Origin: Dehalococcoidia bacterium
GTDB taxonomy: Bacteria; Chloroflexota; Dehalococcoidia; Lucifugimonadales; Lucifugimonadaceae
DNA: 64,000 nucleotides
NCBI GenBank assembly: GCA_012959765.1
Contig: DUCO01000027.1
Location: 25,322-89,321 of the forward strand
Reading direction: 5' to 3'
Part shown: one piece after another, positions 51,415 through 60,225 of the stretch
Layout of the letters: each line of letters opens with the position of its first letter
How positions within the stretch are numbered: position 1 is the first letter of the stretch
Made by a program: the position numbers and the translations under genes
Notes under the pieces: model-generated
Seen by the model: only the letters and a program-made list of their open reading frames with translations
Told to the model about the DNA's origin: nothing
Database searches by the model: none

Positions 51415-52983
51415 CTAGACGGCACCCGTCGTTGCAGAGCGATCTTGAATGCCGATTGTTATCAGCCTGTTGATTGCGTTTACGTATGCCTTGGCCGATG
51501 CCACAACGATGTCGGAATCGGATCCACGACCAGAATAAACCGAGCCGTCTTTCGCCACCCTGATGGTCACTTCACCCAGCGAGTCGATTCCTTCGGTAAC
51601 CGCCGATACTGAGAACTCGGTGAGTTCGATATCGAGGTTAACGACTGAGTCGATCGCCTTGCAGACCGCGTCGACGGGACCTGTGCCCTTCGACTCGACT
51701 GTCCGCGACTTTCCATCGGGGCAATCCAGCGTGATCTTTGCTTCAGGTTCGGTGTCATTGCCGCAGACGACGTGGACTGAATCTACTTTGTAGATGCGGT
51801 CGGTGTCGACGTAGCGATGCTGCTCCGACATGAGTGCATCAAGATCAACATCGGTAACTTCACGTTTGTTATCGGCAAGATCCTTGAACGTGACAAACAC
51901 GCTTGCGAGTTCTTCGTCCGAAAGGTCGTAGCCGAGTTCGTGCAGTCGAGAACGTAGCCCCGCCCTGCCCGATAATTTACCCAGCACGATCGCCTGACCA
52001 CGCCAGCCGACAGTGTCGGGCTCCATGATCTCGAAGGTCGTTCTTTCCTTCAGATACGCGTCCTGGTGGATACCAGATGAGTGCCTGAAAGCGTTTTGAC
52101 CGACGATGGCTTTGTTTGCCTGCACGGGAATTCCAAAGATGGAACTGACCATGCGACTGGAGTTACCGATTTCAGACGTGTTGATGTTGGTTTCAACTTT
52201 GTAGTGATCGGGCCGAGTTTCGATCGCCATGATCACTTCTTCGAGAGCGGCATTTCCTGCACGCTCGCCAAGTCCGTTGATACAGCCTTCAATTTGCCTT
52301 GCACCGTTTTCGAGGGCAGCAAGTGAGTTGGCAGCTGACATTCCGAGGTCGTTGTGGCAGTGAACGCTTATCACTGCCTGATCGATATTCGGCACGTTGT
52401 CGATGATGCCTTTGATCAACGCGCCAAACTCGTCGGGGGTTGAATACCCGACGGTGTCTGGAATGTTGACCGTGGTTGCACCTGCCTTGATGACGGCTTC
52501 AACCATGGCGTAGAGATACTCTGGCTCGGTACGTGAGGCGTCCATCGGCGAGAACTCAACGTCATCGACGTAGGTTTTCGCGTGGGCGACTGCGGTCACA
52601 GCCATGTCCATGATGGCTTCACGGTCCTTGCGCATCTGGTGCATCAGGTGGATGTCGGAAGCTGAGAGGAACGTGTGAATACGTGCGTTCTCAACGCCTT
52701 CAAGCGCCTTGCCTGCTGCATCGATGTCGGCTTTAACCGCTCGCGCCAGTGAAGTAACGATCGGGCCTTTCACCTCGTTGGCGATGCGGCGCACTGCCTC
52801 AAAGTCACCGGGTGAACTGCCAGCAAATCCCGCCTCGATCACGTCGACGCCTAGCTTGTTTAGCTGGTGAGCGATACGAATTTTTTCTTCAACGGTTAGA
52901 CCTGCGCCGGCAGATTGCTCGCCGTCACGAAGAGTCGTGTCGAAAATTATTACATTGTCTTGTGTATCGCTCTGTTGCGCCAT
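51415..52983 (-). CDS. leuA: 2-isopropylmalate synthase
   Basis: 522 residues. FDTTLRDGEQSAGAGL opens the barrel; HCHNDLGMSAANSLA carries metal ligands; GCINGLGERAGNAALEEV and HSSGIHQDAYLK are LeuA blocks that separate it from cimA. The C-terminal regulatory domain (about 395-515) is the leucine-feedback domain. It condenses 2-oxoisovalerate with acetyl-CoA. ilvC lies 101 bases upstream, across a hairpin. Confidence 0.95.
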   Translation of the reverse strand: MAQQSDTQDNVIIFDTTLRDGEQSAGAGLTVEEKIRIAHQLNKLGVDVIEAGFAGSSPGDFEAVRRIANEVKGPIVTSLARAVKADIDAAGKALEGVENARIHTFLSASDIHLMHQMRKDREAIMDMAVTAVAHAKTYVDDVEFSPMDASRTEPEYLYAMVEAVIKAGATTVNIPDTVGYSTPDEFGALIKGIIDNVPNIDQAVISVHCHNDLGMSAANSLAALENGARQIEGCINGLGERAGNAALEEVIMAIETRPDHYKVETNINTSEIGNSSRMVSSIFGIPVQANKAIVGQNAFRHSSGIHQDAYLKERTTFEIMEPDTVGWRGQAIVLGKLSGRAGLRSRLHELGYDLSDEELASVFVTFKDLADNKREVTDVDLDALMSEQHRYVDTDRIYKVDSVHVVCGNDTEPEAKITLDCPDGKSRTVESKGTGPVDAVCKAIDSVVNLDIELTEFSVSAVTEGIDSLGEVTIRVAKDGSVYSGRGSDSDIVVASAKAYVNAINRLITIGIQDRSATTGAV

Positions 52984-53035
52984 GTGAATACCTCCAGCGC
53001 TCGACCATCATTGACGGGCTACACCCGCCGGGTTT

Positions 53036-53069
53036 GAACGCCGATACGTGTGTCGGTGGATCGGCGTTC
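53036..53069. other. Perfect hairpin between ilvC and leuA
   Basis: GAACGCCGAT (53036-53045) and ATCGGCGTTC (53060-53069) make a 10-bp perfect stem with a 14-base loop, in the gap between ilvC and leuA. No T run follows on the operon strand. A small ACCCG/CGGGT hairpin lies next to it. Confidence 0.6.
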
Positions 53070-53084
53070 CCTAAACAGGAGTGA

Positions 53085-54083
53085 CTATGTAGTCGACTCC
53101 AACCAGGGCATCATGTCTCGAAGCTCTTTACCGACCTTCTCCACTCCGTGTTCTTTATTGTCGGCACGCATCTGCTTGAACTTGTGCTGACCTTCGTCGT
53201 TCTCAGCGATCCATTCACGGGCGAATTCGCCTGACTGAATCTGCTTGAGGACTTTTTCCATATTCTTCTTCACATTGGCGTCAATGATTACCGGGCCACG
53301 TGAGTAGTCGCCGTATTCAGCCGTTTCACTGATCGAGTAGCGCATGTGACCGAGGCCGCCCTGGTACATGAGATCGACGATAAGTTTGAGTTCGTGAAGA
53401 ACCTCGAAGTAGGCGGACTCGGGTTCGTATCCGGCTTCTACCAGTACATCAAATCCGGTTTTTACGAGTTCGCTTACGCCACCACAGAGAACTGCCTGTT
53501 CACCGAACAGGTCGGTTTCGGTTTCTTCCTTGAAAGTGGTCTCGAGAATTCCGGCTCGCCCGCCGCCGATGCCTTTGCCGTAAGCAAGTGCGAGGTCGTG
53601 AGCAGTGCCAGAAACATCCTGATGAACGGCGATGAGACATGGAACGCCAAGTCCTCGCTCGAACACGGCACGCACTCGGTGACCCGGTGCCTTGGGGGCG
53701 ATCATGACAGCGTCGACGTTGGCCGGCGGGTTGATTTGATCGTAGAAAATCGTGAAGCCGTGGGCGAAGAGGAGGGTCTTTCCTGCAGTGAGGTTAGGCT
53801 CAACGTCTTCTTCGTAGACGCGCTTCTGGACGGTGTCGGGCAGGCAAAAAGAGATCAGGTCGGCTCGCCTGGTTGCTTCGGCGTTGGAAACGACTTCGAG
53901 TCCAGCTTCCTCAGCAATCTGCTTGCTGCGGCTGCCCTCGTAGAGACCAACGATTACGTTGAAACCGCTGTCTTTGAGGTTAAGCGCGTGTGCGTGACCC
54001 TGCGATCCGTAACCGAGCACTGCGATTGTTTTATCGCGCAGTATCGAGTCGTCAATATCTTTGTCGTAAGTGAGGGTAGCCAT
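53085..54083 (-). CDS. ilvC: Ketol-acid reductoisomerase, class I
   Basis: 332 residues, class I length. It has [19 protein letters not shown] (Rossmann), [20 protein letters not shown], and metal ligands in [12 protein letters not shown] and the [13 protein letters not shown] region. It isomerises and reduces acetolactate. The cofactor loop reads [17 protein letters not shown]; where NADPH enzymes have Arg then Ser, this one has Tyr-Glu, so NADH use is possible (see findings). Confidence 0.95.
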   Translation of the reverse strand: MATLTYDKDIDDSILRDKTIAVLGYGSQGHAHALNLKDSGFNVIVGLYEGSRSKQIAEEAGLEVVSNAEATRRADLISFCLPDTVQKRVYEEDVEPNLTAGKTLLFAHGFTIFYDQINPPANVDAVMIAPKAPGHRVRAVFERGLGVPCLIAVHQDVSGTAHDLALAYGKGIGGGRAGILETTFKEETETDLFGEQAVLCGGVSELVKTGFDVLVEAGYEPESAYFEVLHELKLIVDLMYQGGLGHMRYSISETAEYGDYSRGPVIIDANVKKNMEKVLKQIQSGEFAREWIAENDEGQHKFKQMRADNKEHGVEKVGKELRDMMPWLESTT

Positions 54084-54173
54084 TTCGAATTGTCAGCCTT
54101 AGGGCTCGTGATTTTGTGTCGTTATCTTCTGGTGGCAGTCCCACCAGAAGTTGATTTATAGAAGCGTTTTTAC

Positions 54174-54773
54174 TTAGACGCTTCCGGATTCACCTGTTGT
54201 AACGGGCAGTATGTAGGTTGCCTTGCTTGCTTCGGACTGGAACAGGCCATCATCTTCGCCTTCGATCAGGGTTCCACGTAGCGTGGCGACCCGACCGGTG
54301 CGGATGACTTCTTCAAGTCCGAATTTACGAACAAGTTCAATAAACGAATCGATTTTCTGGCGGCCACCCGAGATTTCCACGGTAAGGCTTTCAGCTCCAA
54401 TATCGATAACGTTTACTCGGAATATGTTTACGAGTTCGAGTATTTCTCTTCGAGCTTCGGCGTCGGCGGTGACTTTGATCAACGCCAGCTCGCGCCAGAC
54501 GATGTTCTGTTCGGAGATGTCGTGAACTTCTACGACATCGATCAAGCGGTCAAGCTGCGCCGCCACGTGGCGTACAACCTCGTCGGGCCCCTCGACAACA
54601 AATGTCATTCGAGACAGTCCGGGTCGCTCGGAACGTCCGACTGCGAGGCTGGCGATGTTGAATCCACGCCTGCGAAACAGGCCGGCGATACGTGCGAGTA
54701 CACCGGGCTTGTCCTGCACGATGGCAGAAATAGTCCGCTGGAAAGACCCGTTTTGTGGTGCTGAATCTGCCAT
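54174..54773 (-). CDS. ilvN: Acetolactate synthase regulatory subunit
   Basis: 199 residues, long form. An ACT domain (about 12-85) with ISAIVQDKPGVLARIAGLFRRRGFNI is followed by the C-terminal domain (about 95-180) with IVWRELALIKV and SLTVEISGG. It binds valine (or other branched-chain residues) and holds IlvB in the active, feedback-inhibited state. It starts one base into the ilvB stop, so it is translationally coupled to ilvB. Confidence 0.94.
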   Translation of the reverse strand: MADSAPQNGSFQRTISAIVQDKPGVLARIAGLFRRRGFNIASLAVGRSERPGLSRMTFVVEGPDEVVRHVAAQLDRLIDVVEVHDISEQNIVWRELALIKVTADAEARREILELVNIFRVNVIDIGAESLTVEISGGRQKIDSFIELVRKFGLEEVIRTGRVATLRGTLIEGEDDGLFQSEASKATYILPVTTGESGSV

Positions 54774-56455
54774 TAGTTCGGGTCCTCGATCATTTCCTGA
54801 ACGCTCTGGCCTACAGGAATCATTGGATAGAGATCGTCGACCTTCTCGATAACGAAATCGACGACGACCGGCCCATCGTGGGCGTTTGCCTCAGCGATAG
54901 CTGCTTCGAGTTCGTCCTGAGTTTTGACCCGAATTCCCTTGACTCCGTAGGCTTCTGCGAGCTTCACGAAATCGGGGTTTCGGGTGTATGTCTCGGCCTG
55001 ATAATCGCCGTCATAGAAGAATGTCTGCCACTGGGTGATCATTCCCAAGTGGTTGTTGTTCAGAATTGCGTACTTTACCGGCAAGTTGTTTTCAGCAGCC
55101 GTTGCCAGTTCCATCATGGTCATCTGGAATCCACCGTCGCCGCAGATCGACCAGACCAGCTTGTCGGGGTTTCCGACCTGCGCGCCGATGGCCGATGGAA
55201 CTTCATAGCCCATCGTGCCGGCTCCACCTGAAGAGAGCCACGAGTTGGCGTTCTTGAACTGGTAGTGCTGTGCAGCCCACATCTGGTGCTGACCAACGCC
55301 GGTTGTGATGATCGCTTCACCCTTTGTGACATCAGAGAGCGCCTTCACGACGTGCTGCCCCATCAGGCGATCGCTTTCAGGGATGCGCAGTGATGGATGT
55401 TCCGCCTTGAGGTGCTCGACGTGCCGCAGCCATTCGGCGTGAGTAGTCTGCTTTACTTTTGGGATGAGTTGGGCGAAAACGTCTTTGATATTTCCAACGA
55501 CTGGCGCTTCAACCTGGATCGTCTTGTTGATTTCCGCAGGATCGATATCGACGTGGATCTTTTTGGATTTGGTCGAAAATCGCTTGGCGTCACCAACGAT
55601 TCGATCGTCGAAACGACTGCCAAAGTTGATTATCAGATCGGCTTGATCGACAGTCAGCGAGGCGTATGCCATGCCGTGCATTCCCGGGAAGCCGGTACTG
55701 AGCACATGATCTTCGGGGAACGAAGATATTCCGAGCAGGGTTGTGACGACGGGGATCTGGGCTTTTTCGGCCAGTTCCTTGAGTTCATCGAACGAGCGCG
55801 AAAGTACAACACCGTGACCTGCGAGGATGACGGGGCGTTCTGCCTCGTTGATCAGTTTCGCTGCGGCTTCGACCTGAGATTCTTCGGCCTTGCCGGGAAC
55901 GTTGTAGCCGGGCAGATCGATTGGTGCATCGGGATCGTAGTCGCCCATCTCCATGAAGACGTCTTTGGGGACGTCGATCAGCACGGGACCGGGTCGACCG
56001 GTTTGAGCGATGTGGAACGCCTCGTGGATCGTCGCACCGAGGTCATCGGCTCGCATAACGAGGTAGTTGTGCTTCGTAACGGGGAGTGTTGCACCGGTGA
56101 TATCGGCTTCCTGAAAAGCATCGGTTCCGATGGCTGCTCGACCGACCTGCCCGGTGATGGCGACCATGGGAACGGAGTCCATCATGGCTGTCGCCAGTCC
56201 GGTGACGAGGTTGGTTGCGCCGGGGCCAGATGTAGCAAACGCAACACCAACTGTGCCGGTTGAACGTGCGTAGCCGTCGGCTGCGTGCGCTGCGCCCTGC
56301 TCGTGGCGGCAGAGTATGTGGCGCAGGTTGGGGTATTGAGAGAGAACGCCGTAGAGGGGGAGAATTGCGCCACCGGGTATGCCAAATACTACGGAGACGC
56401 CCTCTTTGAGGAGCGCTTCGCAGACTATTTGACTACCGGCGAGGTGCTTGGTCAT
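54773..56455 (-). CDS. ilvB: Acetolactate synthase catalytic subunit
   Basis: 560 residues. Thiamine-diphosphate enzyme; the essential Glu is in LCRHEQGAAHAADGYAR (about 50) and the cofactor motif is ICGDGGFQMTMMELATAAENNLPVKYAILNNN (GDG...NN, about 440-470). FGIPGGAILPLYG at the start is typical of biosynthetic enzymes. First gene of the ilv-leu operon, behind a Leu-type T-box. Confidence 0.95.
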   Translation of the reverse strand: MTKHLAGSQIVCEALLKEGVSVVFGIPGGAILPLYGVLSQYPNLRHILCRHEQGAAHAADGYARSTGTVGVAFATSGPGATNLVTGLATAMMDSVPMVAITGQVGRAAIGTDAFQEADITGATLPVTKHNYLVMRADDLGATIHEAFHIAQTGRPGPVLIDVPKDVFMEMGDYDPDAPIDLPGYNVPGKAEESQVEAAAKLINEAERPVILAGHGVVLSRSFDELKELAEKAQIPVVTTLLGISSFPEDHVLSTGFPGMHGMAYASLTVDQADLIINFGSRFDDRIVGDAKRFSTKSKKIHVDIDPAEINKTIQVEAPVVGNIKDVFAQLIPKVKQTTHAEWLRHVEHLKAEHPSLRIPESDRLMGQHVVKALSDVTKGEAIITTGVGQHQMWAAQHYQFKNANSWLSSGGAGTMGYEVPSAIGAQVGNPDKLVWSICGDGGFQMTMMELATAAENNLPVKYAILNNNHLGMITQWQTFFYDGDYQAETYTRNPDFVKLAEAYGVKGIRVKTQDELEAAIAEANAHDGPVVVDFVIEKVDDLYPMIPVGQSVQEMIEDPN

Positions 56456-56560
56456 ATCGGTTCCCTAAAGGTTTATTGCCGAAATTATTCGGCAGTCCTT
56501 TCCTATCGACTACTTATTTCTAACTGTTCTCTATATCGCAAAAACTAACTTATCGCGGGC

Positions 56561-56592
56561 AAAAAAAAATCCCGCCCTCACAAAGGACGAGA
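56561..56592 (-). terminator. Conditional terminator of the ilvB T-box
   Basis: On the minus strand CTCGTCCT (56592-56585) pairs, with two G-U pairs, to AGGGCGGG (about 56578-56571), followed by nine T (56569-56561). Confidence 0.88.
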
Positions 56593-56830
56593 CTTGCATC
56601 CCGCGGTACCACCTTCGATTGCCAGACACCAATTTTACGTTGGCAAGTCTGACCACTCAAATGCCTTTACGAGGCAAGTCGTTTGACCCTGATTCACCAA
56701 TATGACGAAATTTCAGGTCAACCGCTCCAGGGCGAGTTCTCGAATTGGCACGCACCGGTTTACACCAACCACCGGTTCTCTTTAAGCGCACCGTGTTCGG
56801 TACTACTCCCGTTCACAGCGTTTCACAATG
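56561..56830 (-). promoter_or_regulatory. T-box riboswitch, Leu specifier, upstream of ilvB
   Basis: The T-box sequence on the minus strand, AAGGTGGTACCGCGG (56614-56600), is followed by the terminator. Upstream, GGG (56810-56808) and AGTA (56807-56804) form the 5' side of the specifier loop. The 3' side reads GAACTCGCCC: CCC (56732-56730) pairs with GGG. The bases before it are CTC (56736-56734) then G, so the specifier reads Leu. This matches an operon making leucine and its precursors. The alignment with the cimA leader (GAAAATCACTCC) supports both readings. Confidence 0.9.
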
Positions 56831-56981
56831 CGCAAGTATAAGTGTTCGCGGTATCGCGAAGCAATGGCTGCACCGTGTAGCCGACTCATTAAAACGTACT
56901 ACGTGTGAAATAACGCACAATCACAAACCCGGTCGCAGGAATATACTTCTCCGGTTGCTCGCAAACAATTCGATACTAATC

Positions 56982-57899
56982 TTGCCAACTCAGATCAACA
57001 TTCAACTACGCAGTTTCAAATGGTCCGATATTGATGCGCTTCAATTGCTGCTGAACGATATCGGTCGGCATGGTCACCGAGATTGGCCGAGCAATGTTGA
57101 TGAACTGCGGGCCGAACTTGAGTATCCACGCGTTCAACCGAAGCAAAACGTCGCGCTAGTAACAAATGGTGATGGCGTGACCGGTTACGCAATTGTCGAA
57201 CCCGAAGCGAATATCGGTCGTTCGGTAATTGGAATCGGTAGTAGCAAGATGGGGTTGGCAGCTCGAAAGCAGTTGCTGGATTGGGCTACGGATCGTGCAA
57301 AGCAAGAAGCGCCAGTTGCGCACCTTTCGACTCGCGACAACGAAACTGAGCTCGAAAAGTTGGTTGAGCAGCTCGGTTGGGTGAAGATACGGACGTATCT
57401 CAAGCTCGAACTAAAGACTGACATAACCCCTGCGAGTGTGACGTTGCCGAGTGGCTTCTCGCTCAGAACTATGTTGGGTTTGGATGAAGTTCCGGAACTC
57501 ACTTATCTGCAAAACGAAGCGTTTGGCCAACACTTTGGATACTCGCCGAATACCGAAGATGAGATCAAAGCGCGGTTGCTTGCGCCTGACACTAGCGTTA
57601 ACGACATTGTGATGATTCACGATTCTCACGAACAACTCGTGGCCTACTGTTGGACGCTGACGCACGATCGAGAGGGCTTGAAGGTCGGTCGCATCGGTAT
57701 GACCGGTGTACTGCCGTCAGCCCGTAAACAGGGACTTGGTAGATCGATAGCAGAGACAGGGTTTAATCATCTGCTACGACAGGACGTGGACGCGCTTGAG
57801 TTGGATGTCGACTCGGTGAATGCGCCAGCGATCAAGATTTACTCTTCGCTTGGGTTCACTACCAGTAGCGAAGTTAGCTGGTGGGAACGGACGCTCTAG
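56982..57899 (+). CDS. GNAT acetyltransferase, double domain
   Basis: About 305 residues; the start is uncertain (TTG 56982 preferred; the frame is open back to 56745, but that part overlaps the ilvB T-box on the other strand). Two GNAT-like halves: the N-terminal one degenerate (about 1-140), the C-terminal one with the acetyl-CoA loop MTGVLPSARKQGLGRSIAE (about 240-258) and the ELDVDSVNAPAIKIYSSLGF ending. Two-domain GNATs include MshD of mycothiol synthesis. An MshA-like glycosyltransferase follows, convergently, but no other msh gene is seen, so that function is not claimed. Confidence 0.7.
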   Translation: MPTQINIQLRSFKWSDIDALQLLLNDIGRHGHRDWPSNVDELRAELEYPRVQPKQNVALVTNGDGVTGYAIVEPEANIGRSVIGIGSSKMGLAARKQLLDWATDRAKQEAPVAHLSTRDNETELEKLVEQLGWVKIRTYLKLELKTDITPASVTLPSGFSLRTMLGLDEVPELTYLQNEAFGQHFGYSPNTEDEIKARLLAPDTSVNDIVMIHDSHEQLVAYCWTLTHDREGLKVGRIGMTGVLPSARKQGLGRSIAETGFNHLLRQDVDALELDVDSVNAPAIKIYSSLGFTTSSEVSWWERTL

Positions 57900-57905
57900 C
57901 CCGTT

Positions 57906-59132
57906 CTAACCACCGGCGGCTGGCACTGCAGTAGCCGGCTGTGCAGGTATGAGATCACGATAGCGAGCCAGCAGCGAATCAGCTGATCGTTCCCAACTTA
58001 GTGTTTCGGCGTGCTCTCGTGCTGCAGTGCCCATACGGTCCCGTAACATGTCATCGTTCAGAAGTTCGCATAGACGCTCGGCCATCTCATCGCTTTGGTT
58101 TGGTGGCACCAGGAATCCTGTTGAACCACTTTTAACGATTGCTGGCAGTCCACCAACTTCAGATGCAATAACGGGTCGTCCGCAAGCTGCGGCTTCGAGC
58201 GCTGCAAGGCCAAAGCTTTCGTAGTGGGAAGGCAGCACGCACACGTCGGCGGCGTTGTAGTACATCGGAAGTTCATCTTGCGATACGGAGCCTATGAACC
58301 GAATCGACTCGTTCAGTTGCATTCGGCTTGCGAGTTCCTGCAGGCGAGCTTTTTCGTGTGAGTTATCGTCACCGCCAACAACGTTCAGTGTGATATCGCC
58401 AATGTTTTCGAGACTGGCAACCGCCCTGAACAAGATATCCAGTCCTTTGAGTGGTTCGAGTCTTCCGACGAACAAAATGTTTTTACCCGTGCCGTAGTTG
58501 AGATGCTCGCGAGACTGCTGTTGAGACATCGGTCGGAATCGAGCGAGGTCGACTCCCGGTGGAATGACGCTGATTTTCGAAGGCTCGATATCGCAGAATT
58601 CGACGATTGCCTGTTTTTCGTCATCTGTCCAGACGATGATCGAATCGGCGGAGGTCGCAATTTCAGATTCTGAACAATCGCGTTGTTCAACTTCCATCTC
58701 TTCGGGTCGCCCTCGGCGCTTCATTTCGGCCATGGTGTGGAAGCTTGTGGTGTGCGGGATGCCCCATTCGGAGGCAAGTCGCATGCCGACAAGGCCCGAG
58801 AGCCAGTAGTGAGAACTGACGAGATCGTAGTTGAGTCGATTGGCGACACAGAATCGGCGCATCTGGGCGGTCAAGCTTGGCAGAAGTTCGTAGACGCCAG
58901 ATTTATCGAGAGAGGGTGCACCTGCGGGCAGGTGGATTAGCCTTGCTCCGGGCGCAAGCATTACAACCTGGGGATCGAGCGGGTCGTGGTGCCGTGTGAA
59001 TACGTCAACCTGCACGCCACGCGCAGCAAGACGCCTGACCATTTCCAGAATGTATATGTTCATTCCACCGGAGTCTTTGCTACCTGCCTGGCGCAAAGGA
59101 CATCCATGAACTGTTATGACGGCGACGTGCAT
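57906..59132 (-). CDS. GT4 glycosyltransferase, MshA-like
   Basis: 408 residues. The N-terminal SKDSGGMNIYILEMVRRLAARGVQVDVF resembles the GGMNVYV loop of inositol-phosphate N-acetylglucosaminyltransferase MshA. VSSHYWLSG is a further MshA/sucrose-phosphate-synthase block. The donor half has ILFVGRLEPLKGLD and SHYESFGLAALEAAACGRPVIAS (E-x7-E). It most likely transfers a sugar to a phospho- or lipid-acceptor in the cytosol. Whether the acceptor is inositol phosphate cannot be told. Confidence 0.82.
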   Translation of the reverse strand: MHVAVITVHGCPLRQAGSKDSGGMNIYILEMVRRLAARGVQVDVFTRHHDPLDPQVVMLAPGARLIHLPAGAPSLDKSGVYELLPSLTAQMRRFCVANRLNYDLVSSHYWLSGLVGMRLASEWGIPHTTSFHTMAEMKRRGRPEEMEVEQRDCSESEIATSADSIIVWTDDEKQAIVEFCDIEPSKISVIPPGVDLARFRPMSQQQSREHLNYGTGKNILFVGRLEPLKGLDILFRAVASLENIGDITLNVVGGDDNSHEKARLQELASRMQLNESIRFIGSVSQDELPMYYNAADVCVLPSHYESFGLAALEAAACGRPVIASEVGGLPAIVKSGSTGFLVPPNQSDEMAERLCELLNDDMLRDRMGTAAREHAETLSWERSADSLLARYRDLIPAQPATAVPAAGG

Positions 59133-59172
59133 GTTAAGAGGGTAATACTTCTTTGAGGACTATTGACTGAGT

Positions 59173-60165
59173 TTAGCGAGACGCGGTTAGCGCGAACACC
59201 TGTGTATCGACGCCGCCCAGATGGTATTTATACGACTCGTTACCTCGCATGAAATCGAATACCCTGTGGCCGTTTTCGATTGACGATTTGATTGCCAGAG
59301 CGTGGTTCAATAACCCCACAGATAGCTTTGACTGGGCGGGATTGTACCCGCTGTTATACAGGTAACGCACACCCTGGCAGACAAATGACAGCGATGTTGC
59401 CACTCGTTCGCCGTCTATTTCTAGGAAGCAGAGGTGGGTGGAGTTCTCTTTGGCGAGTTCGATTGCGATCCTGGTGAAGAACTGTTCTCGCTCGAGGGTC
59501 ATGAACTCGTTTTTGTCGGGTGTGCTCATGCGGTGGAGTCGCATGAAATCGGCCATGCCTGCCGCAACATCTTCGGGGCTGGTGAGTTCAATTTGTTCGA
59601 CTTCGCCGGATGCTTCGAGTCTTCGCAGTTTTCGGCGTAGTTCGTGGCGGTCTTTCTTGCGAAGACCGGAAACATATTCGTCCCACGTTGAAGGTAGATC
59701 GATGCGCGGTGCAACGTCTTCTTGCTCGATCTCGACATTCCAACCAGCCTGTTCAGCGGCTTCCCGGAATTGTGTGATTGTTGGTGAATTTCCACGAAGA
59801 GACTGGAGTGAAATCGTCTTTATTTCGGTCATTTCGCTTACGGCTTTGACCAGTGCTTCCATACAGCCTGGTGAAAGGCGATCGCGACTCAAGAAGTCGT
59901 GATAGTCGACGAGATCGGTGCTTCCGAGAAAACTTATCTCGGATCCATCGATCATCAGAGGCGCAATGAAATTTACTTCGCCTGAGTCGGCTCGGATTAC
60001 AAGAAGCTTGAGTTCGGAGTCGCCACCGAACTCAGCCCACCATGTTTTCTGCCATGTTTGCTGATCAAAGAACGTAGGTTCAGTGCACCCTGTGATCAGG
60101 TTTTGCCAGTGATCTGCGAGACTTTCGAAGGTTCCCTGCTCAATCCCGGCGCTGCAACAAGTCAA
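59173..60165 (-). CDS. FemAB/BioF2-like GNAT acyltransferase
   Basis: 330 residues, TTG 60165. RKKDRHELRRKLRRL (about 168-182) and the C-terminal SKLSVGLLNHALAIKSSIENG and FDFMRGNESYKYHLGG are landmarks of the GNAT_6 (BioF2-like, CelD/FemAB) family. Members add acyl or aminoacyl groups to cell-surface polymers or sugars. It lies downstream of thrC and upstream of the GT4 gene on the same strand, with a 40-base gap to the latter. A shared role in surface glycan modification is plausible. Confidence 0.75.
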   Translation of the reverse strand: MTCCSAGIEQGTFESLADHWQNLITGCTEPTFFDQQTWQKTWWAEFGGDSELKLLVIRADSGEVNFIAPLMIDGSEISFLGSTDLVDYHDFLSRDRLSPGCMEALVKAVSEMTEIKTISLQSLRGNSPTITQFREAAEQAGWNVEIEQEDVAPRIDLPSTWDEYVSGLRKKDRHELRRKLRRLEASGEVEQIELTSPEDVAAGMADFMRLHRMSTPDKNEFMTLEREQFFTRIAIELAKENSTHLCFLEIDGERVATSLSFVCQGVRYLYNSGYNPAQSKLSVGLLNHALAIKSSIENGHRVFDFMRGNESYKYHLGGVDTQVFALTASR

Positions 60166-60225
60166 TTTTGTGGCTGTTCCTTATATTCATAGTTTTGAAC
60201 GACTCAAATTTCAGTCGGTAGATTA

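Noticed and set aside
53346..54161. 271-codon plus-strand frame across ilvC
   Set aside because: Antisense to the conserved ilvC frame; composition is that of a shadow and no family is recognisable.
55397..56263. 288-codon plus-strand frame across ilvB
   Set aside because: Antisense to ilvB, with no start signal or family content.
56745..56981. N-terminal extension of the GNAT gene
   Set aside because: It overlaps the ilvB T-box leader, shows no protein-like content and lacks a ribosome binding site.
56982..59132. Mycothiol synthesis (MshD-like GNAT plus MshA-like glycosyltransferase)
   Set aside because: Only loose similarity on both sides, genes convergent, and no mshB or mshC in the window.
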